Source of the DNA: Clostridiales bacterium S5-A14a
GTDB taxonomy: Bacteria; Bacillota; Clostridia; Peptostreptococcales; Anaerovoracaceae
Assembly (NCBI GenBank): GCA_000758905.1
Contig: JRNA01000008.1
Span: forward strand, 156,542 to 220,541
DNA: 64,000 nt
Direction of reading: 5' to 3'
Shown here: in pieces, positions 15,409 through 25,571 of the stretch
How positions within the stretch are numbered: the stretch's first letter is position 1
Layout of the letters: each line of letters begins with the position of its first letter
Program-made: the position numbers and the translations under genes
Notes under the pieces: generated by a model
Told to the model about the DNA's origin: nothing
What the model saw: only the letters and a program-made list of their open reading frames with translations
The model's database searches: none

Positions 15409-16858
15409 GAAGGGAAAAAAACTAATCATACCCTTAAATATGAAGGTGGTGACTTCGGTTGTTATCGGTCTTTTGCTTGCTTTTGCAGTCTATGCCGGCC
15501 TAAACAAACTTGAAAGTGCGCTAGTGTACAATTATTATACAAGCAACAAAGCATATTCACAAAGCCTTGATAACAGTTTTGCGGAGCTTAGAGAATACAT
15601 AAAGAAAAACAAAATTTCTTCGACAAATTCGGAAGCAATGCAAAAATGGCTTGAAGAAAATCCATATACCTATCTTGTAGTTTATGATAACTACGGTGGC
15701 TATTTTGAAGATGGTTGGGTTGCCGAAGGTAAGTCTAGATCGACCAAAATAGAAACCGCCAAAACTACGATTACTGAAAGCACTGACAAGGAAAAAGATG
15801 GGAAATCAGGGCCAAGACTGACAGCAGACAAACATATAAACGGCAATGACAGGGTAGTATCATTCTCGGATGACGACTACTATGTTTATATGGAAATCTA
15901 TAGAGAAGAGGGTTTCCGAAGAATAATGAAGATAGTTGAGCTTATTGTCGGATTCATTGTCATTCTGGGTGTTGTAATGGCTTATACCACAAGCATAACA
16001 GCACGTATCGCAGATATATCAAAGGACGTAACTCGTATTACTTCTGGCGATATAAATGCAGATATACAGACATCGGGATCAGATGAGATCGGTGTCTTGG
16101 CAGATGGCATCGATAATATGAGATACTCTCTTATTGAAAGGCTTGAGGGAGAGAAGGCAGCATGGGATGCTAACAGCCGCCTTATCACATCGATGTCACA
16201 TGATATCAGGACTCCACTGACGTCGCTTGTGGGATATCTTGATATAATTGAGGGGGGAAAATACGAAAGCGAAGACGAACTTCATCAATACATACAAGCG
16301 TGCAGAAACAAGGCTTTTCAGCTAAAAGATCTTTCGGATAAGCTATTCCAATACTTTTTAGTATTTGGAGGAAAGAAGAATCCGCAGAAACTCGAAGTTC
16401 TGGATGGGGATATTTTGTTCCAGCAGCTTCTAACAGAGCATGTTGCAGAACTGATAAGTTATGGGTATATAGTTACGATGGATTACGAAATTGCGGGGCG
16501 CTTAGTGGAGACTGACATTTCTTCACTGAGAAGACTGTTCGACAATATTTTTTCAAATATAATGAAGTATGCGGATAAGAGGAAGGCAATCAAGGTCAGG
16601 GCGATCACGAAGCCTTCTGAGGATAAAGCTCAATCAGATGAATTTGTATTTCGTGTCGAGAACAGAATATCTCACGAGGCCAAGCAGGTCGAGAGCACTC
16701 AGATTGGCGTGATGACATGTGAAAAAATCGCGAAGGACCTTGGTGGAAAGTATGCATGGAGCGATGACGGTGAATTGTATATCACGGAGTTCAGCTTCCC
16801 TGTGCATCACGAGGTCGCTGAAGACGAAAAAGTGGAAGGCGATGAAAAAGAAGCCTGA
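15398..16858 (+). CDS. Membrane sensor histidine kinase
   Basis: 486 residues; the start is a TTG at 15398 inside the end of the response-regulator gene. Two membrane segments (about 12-32 and 172-192) enclose an extracellular sensor of about 140 residues without a recognised fold. A HAMP domain follows (SITARIADISKDVTRI), then the H box SHDIRTPLTSLVGYLDIIEG and N box LRRLFDNIFSNIMKYADKRK. The G boxes are degenerate (QIGVMTCEKIAKDLGGKYAW). It phosphorylates the adjacent regulator. The signal is unknown. Confidence 0.9.
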   Translation: MISRKGKKLIIPLNMKVVTSVVIGLLLAFAVYAGLNKLESALVYNYYTSNKAYSQSLDNSFAELREYIKKNKISSTNSEAMQKWLEENPYTYLVVYDNYGGYFEDGWVAEGKSRSTKIETAKTTITESTDKEKDGKSGPRLTADKHINGNDRVVSFSDDDYYVYMEIYREEGFRRIMKIVELIVGFIVILGVVMAYTTSITARIADISKDVTRITSGDINADIQTSGSDEIGVLADGIDNMRYSLIERLEGEKAAWDANSRLITSMSHDIRTPLTSLVGYLDIIEGGKYESEDELHQYIQACRNKAFQLKDLSDKLFQYFLVFGGKKNPQKLEVLDGDILFQQLLTEHVAELISYGYIVTMDYEIAGRLVETDISSLRRLFDNIFSNIMKYADKRKAIKVRAITKPSEDKAQSDEFVFRVENRISHEAKQVESTQIGVMTCEKIAKDLGGKYAWSDDGELYITEFSFPVHHEVAEDEKVEGDEKEA

Positions 16859-16939
16859 TTTCTCAAGATGTTTGCAACAAGAATATAAATTAAACAACCC
16901 CAGAATTTACTACAAGTAAAATCAAAATTAAATTAAGTA

Positions 16940-18118
16940 TCATTTGGCTCCGGTGTAGTCTGGTTCGAATCTAATGTTAACTTCAAAAGTCGGATCGATT
17001 AACTTTAATCGAGATGAAAAGGCTTTGGTTGCAGCGGATATGTCTACATCGGAGTTTCTTTCTTCGACTATTTCAAAAATTATATTCGAATGATTTTCAC
17101 CTGGTACTATGCGGATGTCATGCGGATTACAGAGTCCATCCCAGTTTTTGACCTCGTCGAATATAATATCTGAGATTAGATCCAGTTTTGGATTGTTAAT
17201 TTCAATAGGATCGAGATGACATGTGATGTGGATATCATAGTCATCCAGGAAGGCTTTTTCGATATCATCGATGAGCTCGTGACTTACCATAACGTTGTTA
17301 CGGCTGTCAACCTCAACGTGAATAGATGCAAAAATTTCTCCTGGGCCGTAGTTGTGAACGAGAGGGTCATGAACACCGAGAACTCCGGGGAATTCAGTTG
17401 TTTTGTCCATAATAAATTTAACGAGTTCTGAATCTGGTGCCTCGCCAAGAAGGGGGCTTGCAGTGTCCTTGATAAGGTCATATCCTGATTTCATGATGAA
17501 GATTGCAACAAAACATCCAACATACCCATCTATGTTAAGTCTTGTGAAGTGATAAATGCCCATGCCGATGATTACTGCCATAGTAGTGATTACATCATTT
17601 CTGCTATCCGTTGCAGTTGCATCAAGCGCGACCGAGCTGATAGCTGTTGCTATTTTGTGATAAAACCTGCTCTGCCATAATTTCACGACAACTGAGAGGA
17701 ACAAAACGACATACACCCATATGTTGCTTTTGATTTCTGCTGGGTGAAGTATCTTTAAAAACGATGACCTGAATAGTTCTACTCCGACTACGACTATCAA
17801 AACGGAGACAATCATACCTGCGATGTATTCGCTTCGTGCGTGCCCATATGGGTGGTCCTTATCTCCGGGCTTTTGACTCATGCGGAAGCCGACCAACGTT
17901 ATTATTGACGATGTAGCGTCAGTCATATTGTTGATTCCATCTGCAGCGATTGATATACTGTGGACTATAAACCCGAGGAGTAACTTGATAATGGCAAGTA
18001 AAAAATTCGTTGTAACTCCAACGATTGCAGCGACCGAGCCGTACTTTGATCGAATTTTACTATCATCAGTATTTTCGTAATTCTTAATCGTTTTTTTTAT
18101 AATTGTTTCTGTAATCAT
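16940..18118 (-). CDS. Cation diffusion facilitator (CDF) metal exporter
   Basis: 392 residues from the ATG at 18118. Six membrane segments in about residues 25-215, with SISIAADGINNMTDATSSI and ALDATATDSRNDV giving the paired Asp metal-site residues (D-x3-D type) of CDF transporters. The cytoplasmic C-terminal half has the ZT-dimer fold plus an extra region (about residues 300-392) longer than in minimal CDFs. It probably exports Zn, Mn or Fe in exchange for protons. A TATAAT element lies only 7 bases upstream of the ATG, so the message may be leaderless. Confidence 0.88.
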   Translation of the reverse strand: MITETIIKKTIKNYENTDDSKIRSKYGSVAAIVGVTTNFLLAIIKLLLGFIVHSISIAADGINNMTDATSSIITLVGFRMSQKPGDKDHPYGHARSEYIAGMIVSVLIVVVGVELFRSSFLKILHPAEIKSNIWVYVVLFLSVVVKLWQSRFYHKIATAISSVALDATATDSRNDVITTMAVIIGMGIYHFTRLNIDGYVGCFVAIFIMKSGYDLIKDTASPLLGEAPDSELVKFIMDKTTEFPGVLGVHDPLVHNYGPGEIFASIHVEVDSRNNVMVSHELIDDIEKAFLDDYDIHITCHLDPIEINNPKLDLISDIIFDEVKNWDGLCNPHDIRIVPGENHSNIIFEIVEERNSDVDISAATKAFSSRLKLIDPTFEVNIRFEPDYTGAK

Positions 18119-18120
18119 AA

Positions 18121-18149
18121 TTGTATTATAGCACAAAATACTATATAAT
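18121..18149. promoter_or_regulatory. Overlapping divergent promoters
   Basis: Plus strand: TTGTAT (18121-18126), 17 bases, TATAAT (18144-18149), serving the gene at 18192. Minus strand: TGC-TATAAT, with the -10 at 18130-18125, serving the CDF gene. The minus -10 lies on the plus -35, so the two cannot be occupied together. Confidence 0.65.
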
Positions 18150-18191
18150 TATGTTGCTAATTTTCGATTCCTTTACTGAGGAGGTCCGCCT

Positions 18192-18917
18192 ATGAATAAA
18201 GAAATACCAAGAATAACAGGAACTTTGAGAGCAAAGAGTTTGCAGGTACCAGAGGTTATCTGGACAGCTAGGGGTATTGTTATTATGGGAAGAAGAATTA
18301 AGTCTGTCATATTTACAACAGACATTGCTACGATTAGAAATTGCAACGCAGACGCAGTTTTAGCTGTTTATCCATATACGCCGCAGCAGATAATATCGCA
18401 AACCATAATTAATGCTTCTTCAATTCCTGTGCTTGCAGGTGTTGGAGGCGGAACAACGCAGGGATTTAGAACCGCAGTAATGGCAAAGGATGCGGAAGCT
18501 CAGGGGGCATACGGAGTCGTTGTAAATGCACCTATGAGCAACAAAAATGTTGCACTCATAAATAAGGTAATCGATATTCCTATAATTGTAACGGTTGTCA
18601 ACGACTTAGAAGATGTTCAGGCTAGGATTGATGCTGGAGCCACGATTTTGAATGTTTCTGCAGGTGCAAGGACACCCGAAATAGTTAGGAATATAAGGAA
18701 AGATTTTCCTAAAATTCCGATAATTGCAACTGGTGGTCCAACGGATGAATCTATAAAACAAACAATTGAAGCTGGAGCTAATACAATTAGTTATACACCA
18801 CCTTCAATCGCAGAAGTTTTCAGCGATTTGATGGATATTTACCGCGAACAAGCCGAAAAAACAAAGGAACCAGATGCCGGAGATGAGGAACTTGGCAGGT
18901 TAATAGAGCTTCTTTAG
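18192..18917 (+). CDS. TIM-barrel (alpha/beta-barrel) protein of unknown activity
   Basis: 241 residues, ATG after GAGGAGG. Repeating beta-alpha units include AVLAVYPYTPQQI, IPVLAGVGGGTT, GAYGVVVNAPMSNKN, IPIIVTVVNDLEDVQARI, ATILNVSAGARTPEIVR and PIIATGGPTDESI; the final GGP plus GANTISYTPPS segments look like a phosphate-binding pocket as in ThiE/NanE/PyrF-type barrels. Firmicutes homologues are usually labelled only as hydrolase or barrel-domain protein. The substrate is unknown. It is transcribed divergently from the CDF exporter. Confidence 0.7.
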   Translation: MNKEIPRITGTLRAKSLQVPEVIWTARGIVIMGRRIKSVIFTTDIATIRNCNADAVLAVYPYTPQQIISQTIINASSIPVLAGVGGGTTQGFRTAVMAKDAEAQGAYGVVVNAPMSNKNVALINKVIDIPIIVTVVNDLEDVQARIDAGATILNVSAGARTPEIVRNIRKDFPKIPIIATGGPTDESIKQTIEAGANTISYTPPSIAEVFSDLMDIYREQAEKTKEPDAGDEELGRLIELL

Positions 18918-19022
18918 AATAATTATAATATGTCTTAATTTAATTTAGATGTTCAATCTGATAGATTCCTTTAAAAAGGGATTTTGACTATATCAATAAT
19001 ACTTGATTTTAACTATATAGAG

Positions 19023-19062
19023 ACCGTAAAGTTGGGTGATAATCCCGTACTTGCGGTTTTTT
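19023..19062 (+). promoter_or_regulatory. Terminator-like attenuator in the uvrB leader
   Basis: ACCGTAA.. (from 19023) pairs imperfectly with ..TTGCGGT (to 19057), with an inner GGG/CCC stem around TGATAA, followed at once by TTTTTT (19057-19062). Only 12 bases separate the T run from the uvrB ribosome site, too few for a promoter. Confidence 0.55.
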
Positions 19063-19085
19063 ACACATGTAGGATGAGGAGAAAT

Positions 19086-21062
19086 ATGGGAGATTTTCAC
19101 TTAATATCAGAATATAAGCCGACAGGAGATCAGCCACAGGCAATTGATAAACTGTCAAAGGCGTTTTGTGATGGGCAGAATTATCAGACACTTCTTGGTG
19201 TTACGGGCTCGGGCAAAACCTTTACTATGGCAAACGTTATAGAGAAAATTCAAAAACCAACGCTTGTCATATCTCACAACAAAACACTTGCCGCCCAACT
19301 GCATGGTGAATTCAAGGCTTTTTTCCCTGAAAATGCAGTTGAATATTTTGTATCATACTACGACTACTATCAGCCGGAAGCTTACGTGCCATCAACAGAT
19401 ACCTATATTGAAAAAGACTCGGATATAAACGAGGAAATAGAAAAACTCAGGCACTCTGCAACAGCAGCTCTTGCTGAGCGAAAAGATGTAATTATAGTGG
19501 CTTCTGTTTCGTGCATATATGGCCTTGGAAGCCCGTTTGACTACGAAAATCAGATGCTATCTCTAAGACCCGGCATGATTAAGTCAAGACGAGATATATT
19601 GATGAAACTTGTAGATATTCAATATACTAGAAATGACATGGAATTTGATAGAGGCACGTTCAGGACCAGGGGCGATGTGATAGACATATTTCCAGCAGGA
19701 TCGGATAAGGCTATAAGGGTTGAAATGTTCGGCGATGAAATAGATACACTTAAGGAGATTAATCCTCTGACTGGGGAAGTGCTTGGAATAAGGAATCACG
19801 TTGCAATATACCCAGCATCACACTATGTTACATCAAAAGATAAGATGGAAAAGGCTTTGATTACGATAGAAGAGGAACTTGAGGATAGGATTAAGTGGTT
19901 TAAAGATAGAGGAAAACTTCTTGAAGCACAAAGGATTGAGCAGAGGACACGATATGACATGGAGATGCTCAGAGAGGTCGGAACCTGCAAGGGCATTGAG
20001 AATTATTCAAGGCATATCAATAATCTTCCGCCAGGAACAAGGCCTTACACGCTGATAGACTACTTCCCTGACGATTTTGTCGTGATGATAGACGAGTCCC
20101 ATGTAATGCTTCCTCAGCTTCGAGCGATGTTTGCAGGGGATAGGAGTAGGAAGCAATCTCTTGTGGATTACGGATTTAGGCTGCCTTCGGCACTCGACAA
20201 CAGGCCTCTAAGATTTGAAGAGTTTGAGAAACTTGCAAAGAAGATTTTGTTTGTAAGTGCAACTCCGGCGGCTTATGAGAAAGAGAAGTCGAATGGCGTT
20301 ACGGCAGAGCAGATTATAAGGCCGACGGGTCTTCTTGATCCTCCGATTGAGGTGCGAAAGACCGAGGGGCAGGTGGATGACTTGATAGGGGAGATCAAGA
20401 AGACTACCGCTAGTGGCAACAGGACATTTATTACAACTTTGACGAAGAAGATGGCCGAGGATTTAACGGATTACTTAAAGGGAGTAGGCTTGAGGGTTAG
20501 ATACCTACATTCAGAAATTGATACGCTTGAACGGCTTGAAATTATAAGAGATTTAAGGCTTGGTGAATTTGATGCATTGGTGGGTATAAACCTATTGCGA
20601 GAGGGTCTTGACTTACCGGAAGTTGGTCTTGTTGCCATACTTGATGCGGATAAGGAAGGCTTCCTCAGAACAGAGACGTCGCTAATCCAGACCATAGGCC
20701 GTGCAGCAAGAAATGCGAACGGTAGAGTTTTGATGTATGCAGATCAAATAAGTAAAGCTATGAGGACGGCGATTGATGAAACCAATAGACGTCGAAAAAT
20801 TCAGAATGAATATAACGAAAAAAATGGTATTACACCAAAAGGTATAGAAAAGGCTGTAAGACAGGTAATTGAGGCAACAAAGGCAGCTGAAAACGAGGAT
20901 GATAAATTCAAGGGCAAGTCACCTATTGATATGACTAAGAAGGAACTCAAGGAATATGTGAGTATTCTTGAGAAGGAAATGCATATTGCTGCTGACGATT
21001 TGCAGTTTGAACGCGCGGCAATTTTGCGAGATAGAATACTTGAGTATAAGGCTGCACTTTGA
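19086..21062 (+). CDS. uvrB: Excinuclease ABC subunit B
   Basis: 658 residues, the normal length, from the ATG at 19086 preceded by GAGGAG; a longer open frame upstream runs through a terminator-like hairpin and is not used. Walker [11 protein letters not shown] (about residue 39), the damage-verifying beta-hairpin region [12 protein letters not shown], the DESHVM helicase motif [22 protein letters not shown] (motif V) and [10 protein letters not shown] (motif VI) are intact. A C-terminal UVR domain (about 615-655) contacts UvrC. UvrB receives damaged DNA from UvrA in nucleotide excision repair. uvrA follows. Confidence 0.97.
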   Translation: MGDFHLISEYKPTGDQPQAIDKLSKAFCDGQNYQTLLGVTGSGKTFTMANVIEKIQKPTLVISHNKTLAAQLHGEFKAFFPENAVEYFVSYYDYYQPEAYVPSTDTYIEKDSDINEEIEKLRHSATAALAERKDVIIVASVSCIYGLGSPFDYENQMLSLRPGMIKSRRDILMKLVDIQYTRNDMEFDRGTFRTRGDVIDIFPAGSDKAIRVEMFGDEIDTLKEINPLTGEVLGIRNHVAIYPASHYVTSKDKMEKALITIEEELEDRIKWFKDRGKLLEAQRIEQRTRYDMEMLREVGTCKGIENYSRHINNLPPGTRPYTLIDYFPDDFVVMIDESHVMLPQLRAMFAGDRSRKQSLVDYGFRLPSALDNRPLRFEEFEKLAKKILFVSATPAAYEKEKSNGVTAEQIIRPTGLLDPPIEVRKTEGQVDDLIGEIKKTTASGNRTFITTLTKKMAEDLTDYLKGVGLRVRYLHSEIDTLERLEIIRDLRLGEFDALVGINLLREGLDLPEVGLVAILDADKEGFLRTETSLIQTIGRAARNANGRVLMYADQISKAMRTAIDETNRRRKIQNEYNEKNGITPKGIEKAVRQVIEATKAAENEDDKFKGKSPIDMTKKELKEYVSILEKEMHIAADDLQFERAAILRDRILEYKAAL

Positions 21063-21134
21063 TTTTTCAATTCGGCTTAAATTAGCGTGAATTTACTTAT
21101 TGCAGGCTTATGGCTATTTTGTGAAAGGAAGTAA

Positions 21135-24023
21135 ATGACAACAAAAGAGATTTTCATTAAAGGGGCAAAAGAAAATAATTTAAGAAATATAGATGTGCAT
21201 ATTCCACGCGACAAGATGATTGTTTTGACAGGTTTGTCGGGGTCTGGCAAGACTTCTTTGGCATTTGATACCATTTACGCGGAGGGGCAGAGGCGATATG
21301 TTGAGAGTTTGTCAGCATATGCGAGGCAGTTCCTTGGGAGGATGGATAAACCAAATGTTGAATTTATCGAGGGGCTTTCTCCCGCCATATCTATAGACCA
21401 GAAGACTACGAGTAACAATCCGCGATCTACTGTGGGAACGGTGACGGAAATCAATGACTATCTGAGGCTTTTGTTTGCTCGAATCGGAGTGCCGCACTGT
21501 CCAGTTTGTGGCCGCGAAATTTCAAGTCAGTCTGTTGACCAAATCGTTGATCACATAATGGAGATGAAGGACGGAACGAGGATTAAGGTCATAGCTCCAG
21601 TGATTCAGGAGCGAAAGGGCGAGCATGTAAAGTTACTCGAAAGGCTGAAGAGAGAAGGTTTTAACAGGGTAATTGTGGATGGCGAAGAGTACCTTCTTGG
21701 CGAAGATGAAATAAAGCTTGAGAAGAATTTCAAACATACAATAGAAATCGTTACAGATAGGATTGTAGTTTCAGAAGGTCAGGAAGGGCGAATTGCAGAA
21801 GCTGTTGAAATTTCAATAGCTCACGGGAATGGCCTTGTGGTTGTCGAAGAAGTACCTCGCAGATCAGCTCAGGATAACAAAGAGGAATCACAGCAGGCTG
21901 ATGGAAACAAAAACAACGGCAATAATAGGAGGACGTTTTCTACTAAATTTGCTTGTCCAGTGCACGGAGTCAGCCTTGAGGATATGGAACCTAGGTCGTT
22001 TTCATTCAACAGTCCATTTGGGGCTTGCCCTACATGTAACGGATTGGGATTCATACAGAGCATCATACCTGAGAAACTCCTAGATTACAAGAAATCAATT
22101 CCAGGCGGTGCACTCGGACGAGTATATGCGTCTATGGAGTTTTCGGGATTCTATCGCCAAGAAGTGGAAGCACTTGCTGAGATGTATGGCGTTGATATTG
22201 ATTTGCCTCTTGAAAAGCTTCCTGCAAAATTTATGAAGGCACTCCTATATGGAACAGGGAATAAGCACTTAAAATATACATATATAAGCAGAAGATCCGG
22301 ACGCAGATCGCAAATGGATCACCCTTTTGAGGGCGTTATAAATAATCTTGAGAGGAGATACAGGGAAACTGCCTCTGACTTTATGCAGGAGAGGATTCAG
22401 CAGTATATGACTAATAAGCCATGCCCTGACTGTCATGGAGCGAGATTGAAACCGGAAATACTTGCTGTAACTGTTGGAAACAAAAGCATATCGCAGATAA
22501 GCGATATGTCGGTGACAGATGCTTATGATTTTTTTGAGAGTCTTGACCTTAACGAGAAGGAGTCGATGATAGGTTTTCAAATCCTGAAAGAGATAAAGGA
22601 AAGGCTGAAGTTTCTCATTGACGTTGGACTTTCATATCTAACACTAAGCCGAAGCGCTGGGACTCTCAGTGGTGGTGAATCGCAGCGAATACGCCTAGCA
22701 ACCCAGATTGGTTCGGGACTGATGGGTGTTTTGTACATTCTTGACGAGCCAAGCATCGGTTTGCACCAGAAGGACAATGCCAAATTGCTGAAGACTTTGC
22801 GAAGGCTCACGGATATGGGGAATACTTTGTTGGTCGTGGAACACGATGAAGACACTATGTATGCTGCGGATCAAATCATAGATATTGGTCCGGGTGCAGG
22901 AGTCAATGGTGGCAAGCTGGTGGCCCAGGGGACGGTTGAAGAAATCAAGAAAAATCCCGAGTCTATCACTGGCCAGTATCTGTCGGGAGCGAAGAAAATC
23001 TCGGTGCCAAAGCATAGACGAGAGGGCAATGGTAAGAAAATCCAAATCAAGGGTGCGGCGGAGAACAACTTACAGAACGTAAATGTGGACATACCTCTCG
23101 GGAAATTTGTATGCGTTACAGGGGTTTCAGGTTCAGGGAAATCAAGCCTAATCAACGAGGTTTTGTACAAAACAGTTGCCCACAGGCTCAACGGCGCGGC
23201 TGAGGAGGGCGGTGCGGTTAAGGCTATCAAAGGTCTTGAGCACATAGATAAGGTTATAGATATTGACCAGTCTCCAATCGGCAGGACTCCGAGGTCAAAC
23301 CCTGCAACATACACGGGAATGTTTACACCGATTAGAGAGCTTTTTGCGGCATTGCCGGAAGCAAAGCTAAGAGGATATGAGAAGGGCAGATTTAGCTTTA
23401 ATGTGAAGGGCGGACGATGCGAAGCGTGCAAGGGTGATGGAATCATTAAGATAGAGATGCACTTCTTACCTGACGTATATGTTCCTTGTGAGGTTTGTAA
23501 GGGGAAGAGATTTAACCGAGAGACCCTTGAGGTAAAGTATAAGGGGAAAAATATATACGAAGTTTTGGATATGACAGTTGCAGAAGCACTGGAATTCTTT
23601 AAGAGCATTCCAACGGTGATGAGGCAGCTTGAGACCCTCAATAGAGTAGGCCTTGACTACATAAGGCTTGGACAGCCTTCCACGCAGCTTTCAGGTGGTG
23701 AAGCTCAGCGTGTTAAACTGGCATCGGAACTCTCTAAGAGGCAGACAGGAAGGACCCTATACATTCTTGATGAACCTACGACTGGACTTCATTTTGCTGA
23801 TGTGCACAAATTGATTCATGTACTTGAGGCATTGGTTGAAGCTGGGAATACGGTAGTTGTAATAGAACACAACCTTGATGTAATTAAGCGAGCAGATCAC
23901 ATAATCGATATGGGACCAGACGGTGGAACCGGCGGTGGTCGAGTGATTGCCGAAGGAACGCCGGAAGAGGTAGCCAAGATAAAAGGCTCTTACACAGGGG
24001 AATTCTTGAAGAAAATGCTTTAA
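21135..24023 (+). CDS. uvrA: Excinuclease ABC subunit A
   Basis: 962 residues. Two ABC modules: Walker [11 protein letters not shown] (about 33) and [10 protein letters not shown] (about 655), signatures [12 protein letters not shown] and [12 protein letters not shown], and Walker [12 protein letters not shown] and [11 protein letters not shown]. Zinc modules are visible as CPVC (about 120), CPVHG...CPTCNG, CPDCHG and CEACKGDG...CEVCKGKRF. UvrA dimers find bulky lesions and load UvrB. It lies 72 bases after uvrB on the same strand, AAAGGAAG before the ATG, probably one operon. Confidence 0.97.
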   Translation: MTTKEIFIKGAKENNLRNIDVHIPRDKMIVLTGLSGSGKTSLAFDTIYAEGQRRYVESLSAYARQFLGRMDKPNVEFIEGLSPAISIDQKTTSNNPRSTVGTVTEINDYLRLLFARIGVPHCPVCGREISSQSVDQIVDHIMEMKDGTRIKVIAPVIQERKGEHVKLLERLKREGFNRVIVDGEEYLLGEDEIKLEKNFKHTIEIVTDRIVVSEGQEGRIAEAVEISIAHGNGLVVVEEVPRRSAQDNKEESQQADGNKNNGNNRRTFSTKFACPVHGVSLEDMEPRSFSFNSPFGACPTCNGLGFIQSIIPEKLLDYKKSIPGGALGRVYASMEFSGFYRQEVEALAEMYGVDIDLPLEKLPAKFMKALLYGTGNKHLKYTYISRRSGRRSQMDHPFEGVINNLERRYRETASDFMQERIQQYMTNKPCPDCHGARLKPEILAVTVGNKSISQISDMSVTDAYDFFESLDLNEKESMIGFQILKEIKERLKFLIDVGLSYLTLSRSAGTLSGGESQRIRLATQIGSGLMGVLYILDEPSIGLHQKDNAKLLKTLRRLTDMGNTLLVVEHDEDTMYAADQIIDIGPGAGVNGGKLVAQGTVEEIKKNPESITGQYLSGAKKISVPKHRREGNGKKIQIKGAAENNLQNVNVDIPLGKFVCVTGVSGSGKSSLINEVLYKTVAHRLNGAAEEGGAVKAIKGLEHIDKVIDIDQSPIGRTPRSNPATYTGMFTPIRELFAALPEAKLRGYEKGRFSFNVKGGRCEACKGDGIIKIEMHFLPDVYVPCEVCKGKRFNRETLEVKYKGKNIYEVLDMTVAEALEFFKSIPTVMRQLETLNRVGLDYIRLGQPSTQLSGGEAQRVKLASELSKRQTGRTLYILDEPTTGLHFADVHKLIHVLEALVEAGNTVVVIEHNLDVIKRADHIIDMGPDGGTGGGRVIAEGTPEEVAKIKGSYTGEFLKKML

Positions 24024-24035
24024 TTTAGTATAATA
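24007..24035 (+). promoter_or_regulatory. Promoter of the nicotinate phosphoribosyltransferase gene
   Basis: TTGAAG (24007-24012), 17 bases, exact TATAAT (24030-24035). The -35 lies inside the last codons of uvrA. Confidence 0.7.
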
Positions 24036-24091
24036 AGCATGTTTTGTAAATATAATAAAATTTTTGAAAATTAAAAAAGAAGGAAAGCGAA

Positions 24092-25543
24092 ATGATTACA
24101 AGAGAAAATCTGACCATGCTGACTGATTTTTATGAGATCACTATGGCGAATGGATATTTTGTTAACGGTATGGGAGATGAGATTGCATATTTTGACATGT
24201 TCTTCAGGAGGGTCCCTGATGGCGGTGGATATGCAATTATGGCAGGTGTAGAGCAGGTTGTTGAGTATCTGAAGAATTTAAAGTTTGAGAAGGAAGACAT
24301 AGAATTTCTTAGAGGCAAAGGATGCTTTAGCGAGGAATTTCTCGAATATCTTGAAAATTTTAAGTTCAGCTGCGATGTTTGGGCAATCGAAGAGGGAACA
24401 CCTATTTTCCCTCATGAGCCCATTTTAACTGTAAGAGGACCAGTTATTCAGTCCCAGTTTGTAGAATCAATGATTTTGCTCATCATCAATCACCAGAGCC
24501 TGATTGCTACAAAGGCAAGTCGAATTGTTAGATCGGCAGCTGGAAGGCCTGTCATGGAGTTTGGAACAAGGCGTGCGCACGGATCTGCAGCGGCAATTTT
24601 TGGAGCGAGGGCTACTTATATTGCGGGATGTGCTGCGACTGCTTGCACAATTGCGGATAGAGAATATGGCATACCTGCTACCGGTACAATGGCCCACAGC
24701 TGGGTACAGATGTTCCCTACAGAATATGATGCATTCAAAGCATATGCAGAAGTTTATCCAGATAACTGCGTGCTTCTTGTAGACACATATAATGTCCTCA
24801 AATCTGGCGTTCCAGCAGCCATCAAGGTTTTCAAAGAAATGAAGCCTAAGAGTATGGGGATTAGGATTGACAGCGGAGATATCACCTACCTAACAAAGAA
24901 GGCGAGGAAGATGCTCGACGATGCAGGACTTTCTGAGTGCAAAATAGTAATTTCCAACAGCCTCGATGAATACATTATCCGTGATGTACTGCTTGAGGGT
25001 GCACAAATCGATTCGTTTGGTGTCGGGGAACGTATGATTGCAGCAAAGTCTGAGCCATTGTTTGGAGGAGTTTATAAGCTAGTTGCACTTGAGGATAAGA
25101 ACGGCAATATTATACCGAAGATAAAGGTTTCGGAAAATGTTGAAAAGATAACAAACCCTGGATTTAAAACGCTTTACAGGCTTTTTGACAAGGATAATAA
25201 CAAAGCACTTGCTGACGTTATAACTGTGGACGGAGAAAACTTGCCTGAAGAATGCGGAGAAGGCGAGGGTTACGAAATATTCGATCCTAATGCTATATGG
25301 AAGAGAAAGACTCTGACAAATTTCTACGCGAAAAACATTAGGGTGCCTCTTTTCTTGAATGGTGAGTGCGTCTACAAGTCACCTGGGATTGAGGAAATCA
25401 AAAAGAACTGCGAAGAACAGATGAAAACCTTATGGGACGAGATGCTTAGGTTTGAAAATCCTCAGACATACTATGTTGACTTATCTCAGGCTTTGTGGGA
25501 TATGAAGGAAGAACTTTTGAATAAAGCAACATACAGTAGATAA
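24092..25543 (+). CDS. pncB: Nicotinate phosphoribosyltransferase
   Basis: 483 residues, AAGGAAAG before the ATG. NLTMLTDFYEITMANGYF at the N-terminus, the EFGTRRAHG motif (about residues 150-158, phosphohistidine region), GTMAHSWVQMFPTE, and SMGIRIDSGDITYLTKKARK with FGVGERMI for phosphate binding are typical. It joins nicotinate to PRPP to give nicotinate mononucleotide, the salvage entry into NAD. The length fits the longer Firmicutes form. Confidence 0.93.
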   Translation: MITRENLTMLTDFYEITMANGYFVNGMGDEIAYFDMFFRRVPDGGGYAIMAGVEQVVEYLKNLKFEKEDIEFLRGKGCFSEEFLEYLENFKFSCDVWAIEEGTPIFPHEPILTVRGPVIQSQFVESMILLIINHQSLIATKASRIVRSAAGRPVMEFGTRRAHGSAAAIFGARATYIAGCAATACTIADREYGIPATGTMAHSWVQMFPTEYDAFKAYAEVYPDNCVLLVDTYNVLKSGVPAAIKVFKEMKPKSMGIRIDSGDITYLTKKARKMLDDAGLSECKIVISNSLDEYIIRDVLLEGAQIDSFGVGERMIAAKSEPLFGGVYKLVALEDKNGNIIPKIKVSENVEKITNPGFKTLYRLFDKDNNKALADVITVDGENLPEECGEGEGYEIFDPNAIWKRKTLTNFYAKNIRVPLFLNGECVYKSPGIEEIKKNCEEQMKTLWDEMLRFENPQTYYVDLSQALWDMKEELLNKATYSR

Positions 25544-25571
25544 AAGATATACTAAGTTAGAAAGGCTTTTT

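Noticed and set aside
22871..23641. 256-codon antisense frame in uvrA
   Set aside because: Antisense of a strongly conserved gene, with no ribosome site or recognisable protein.
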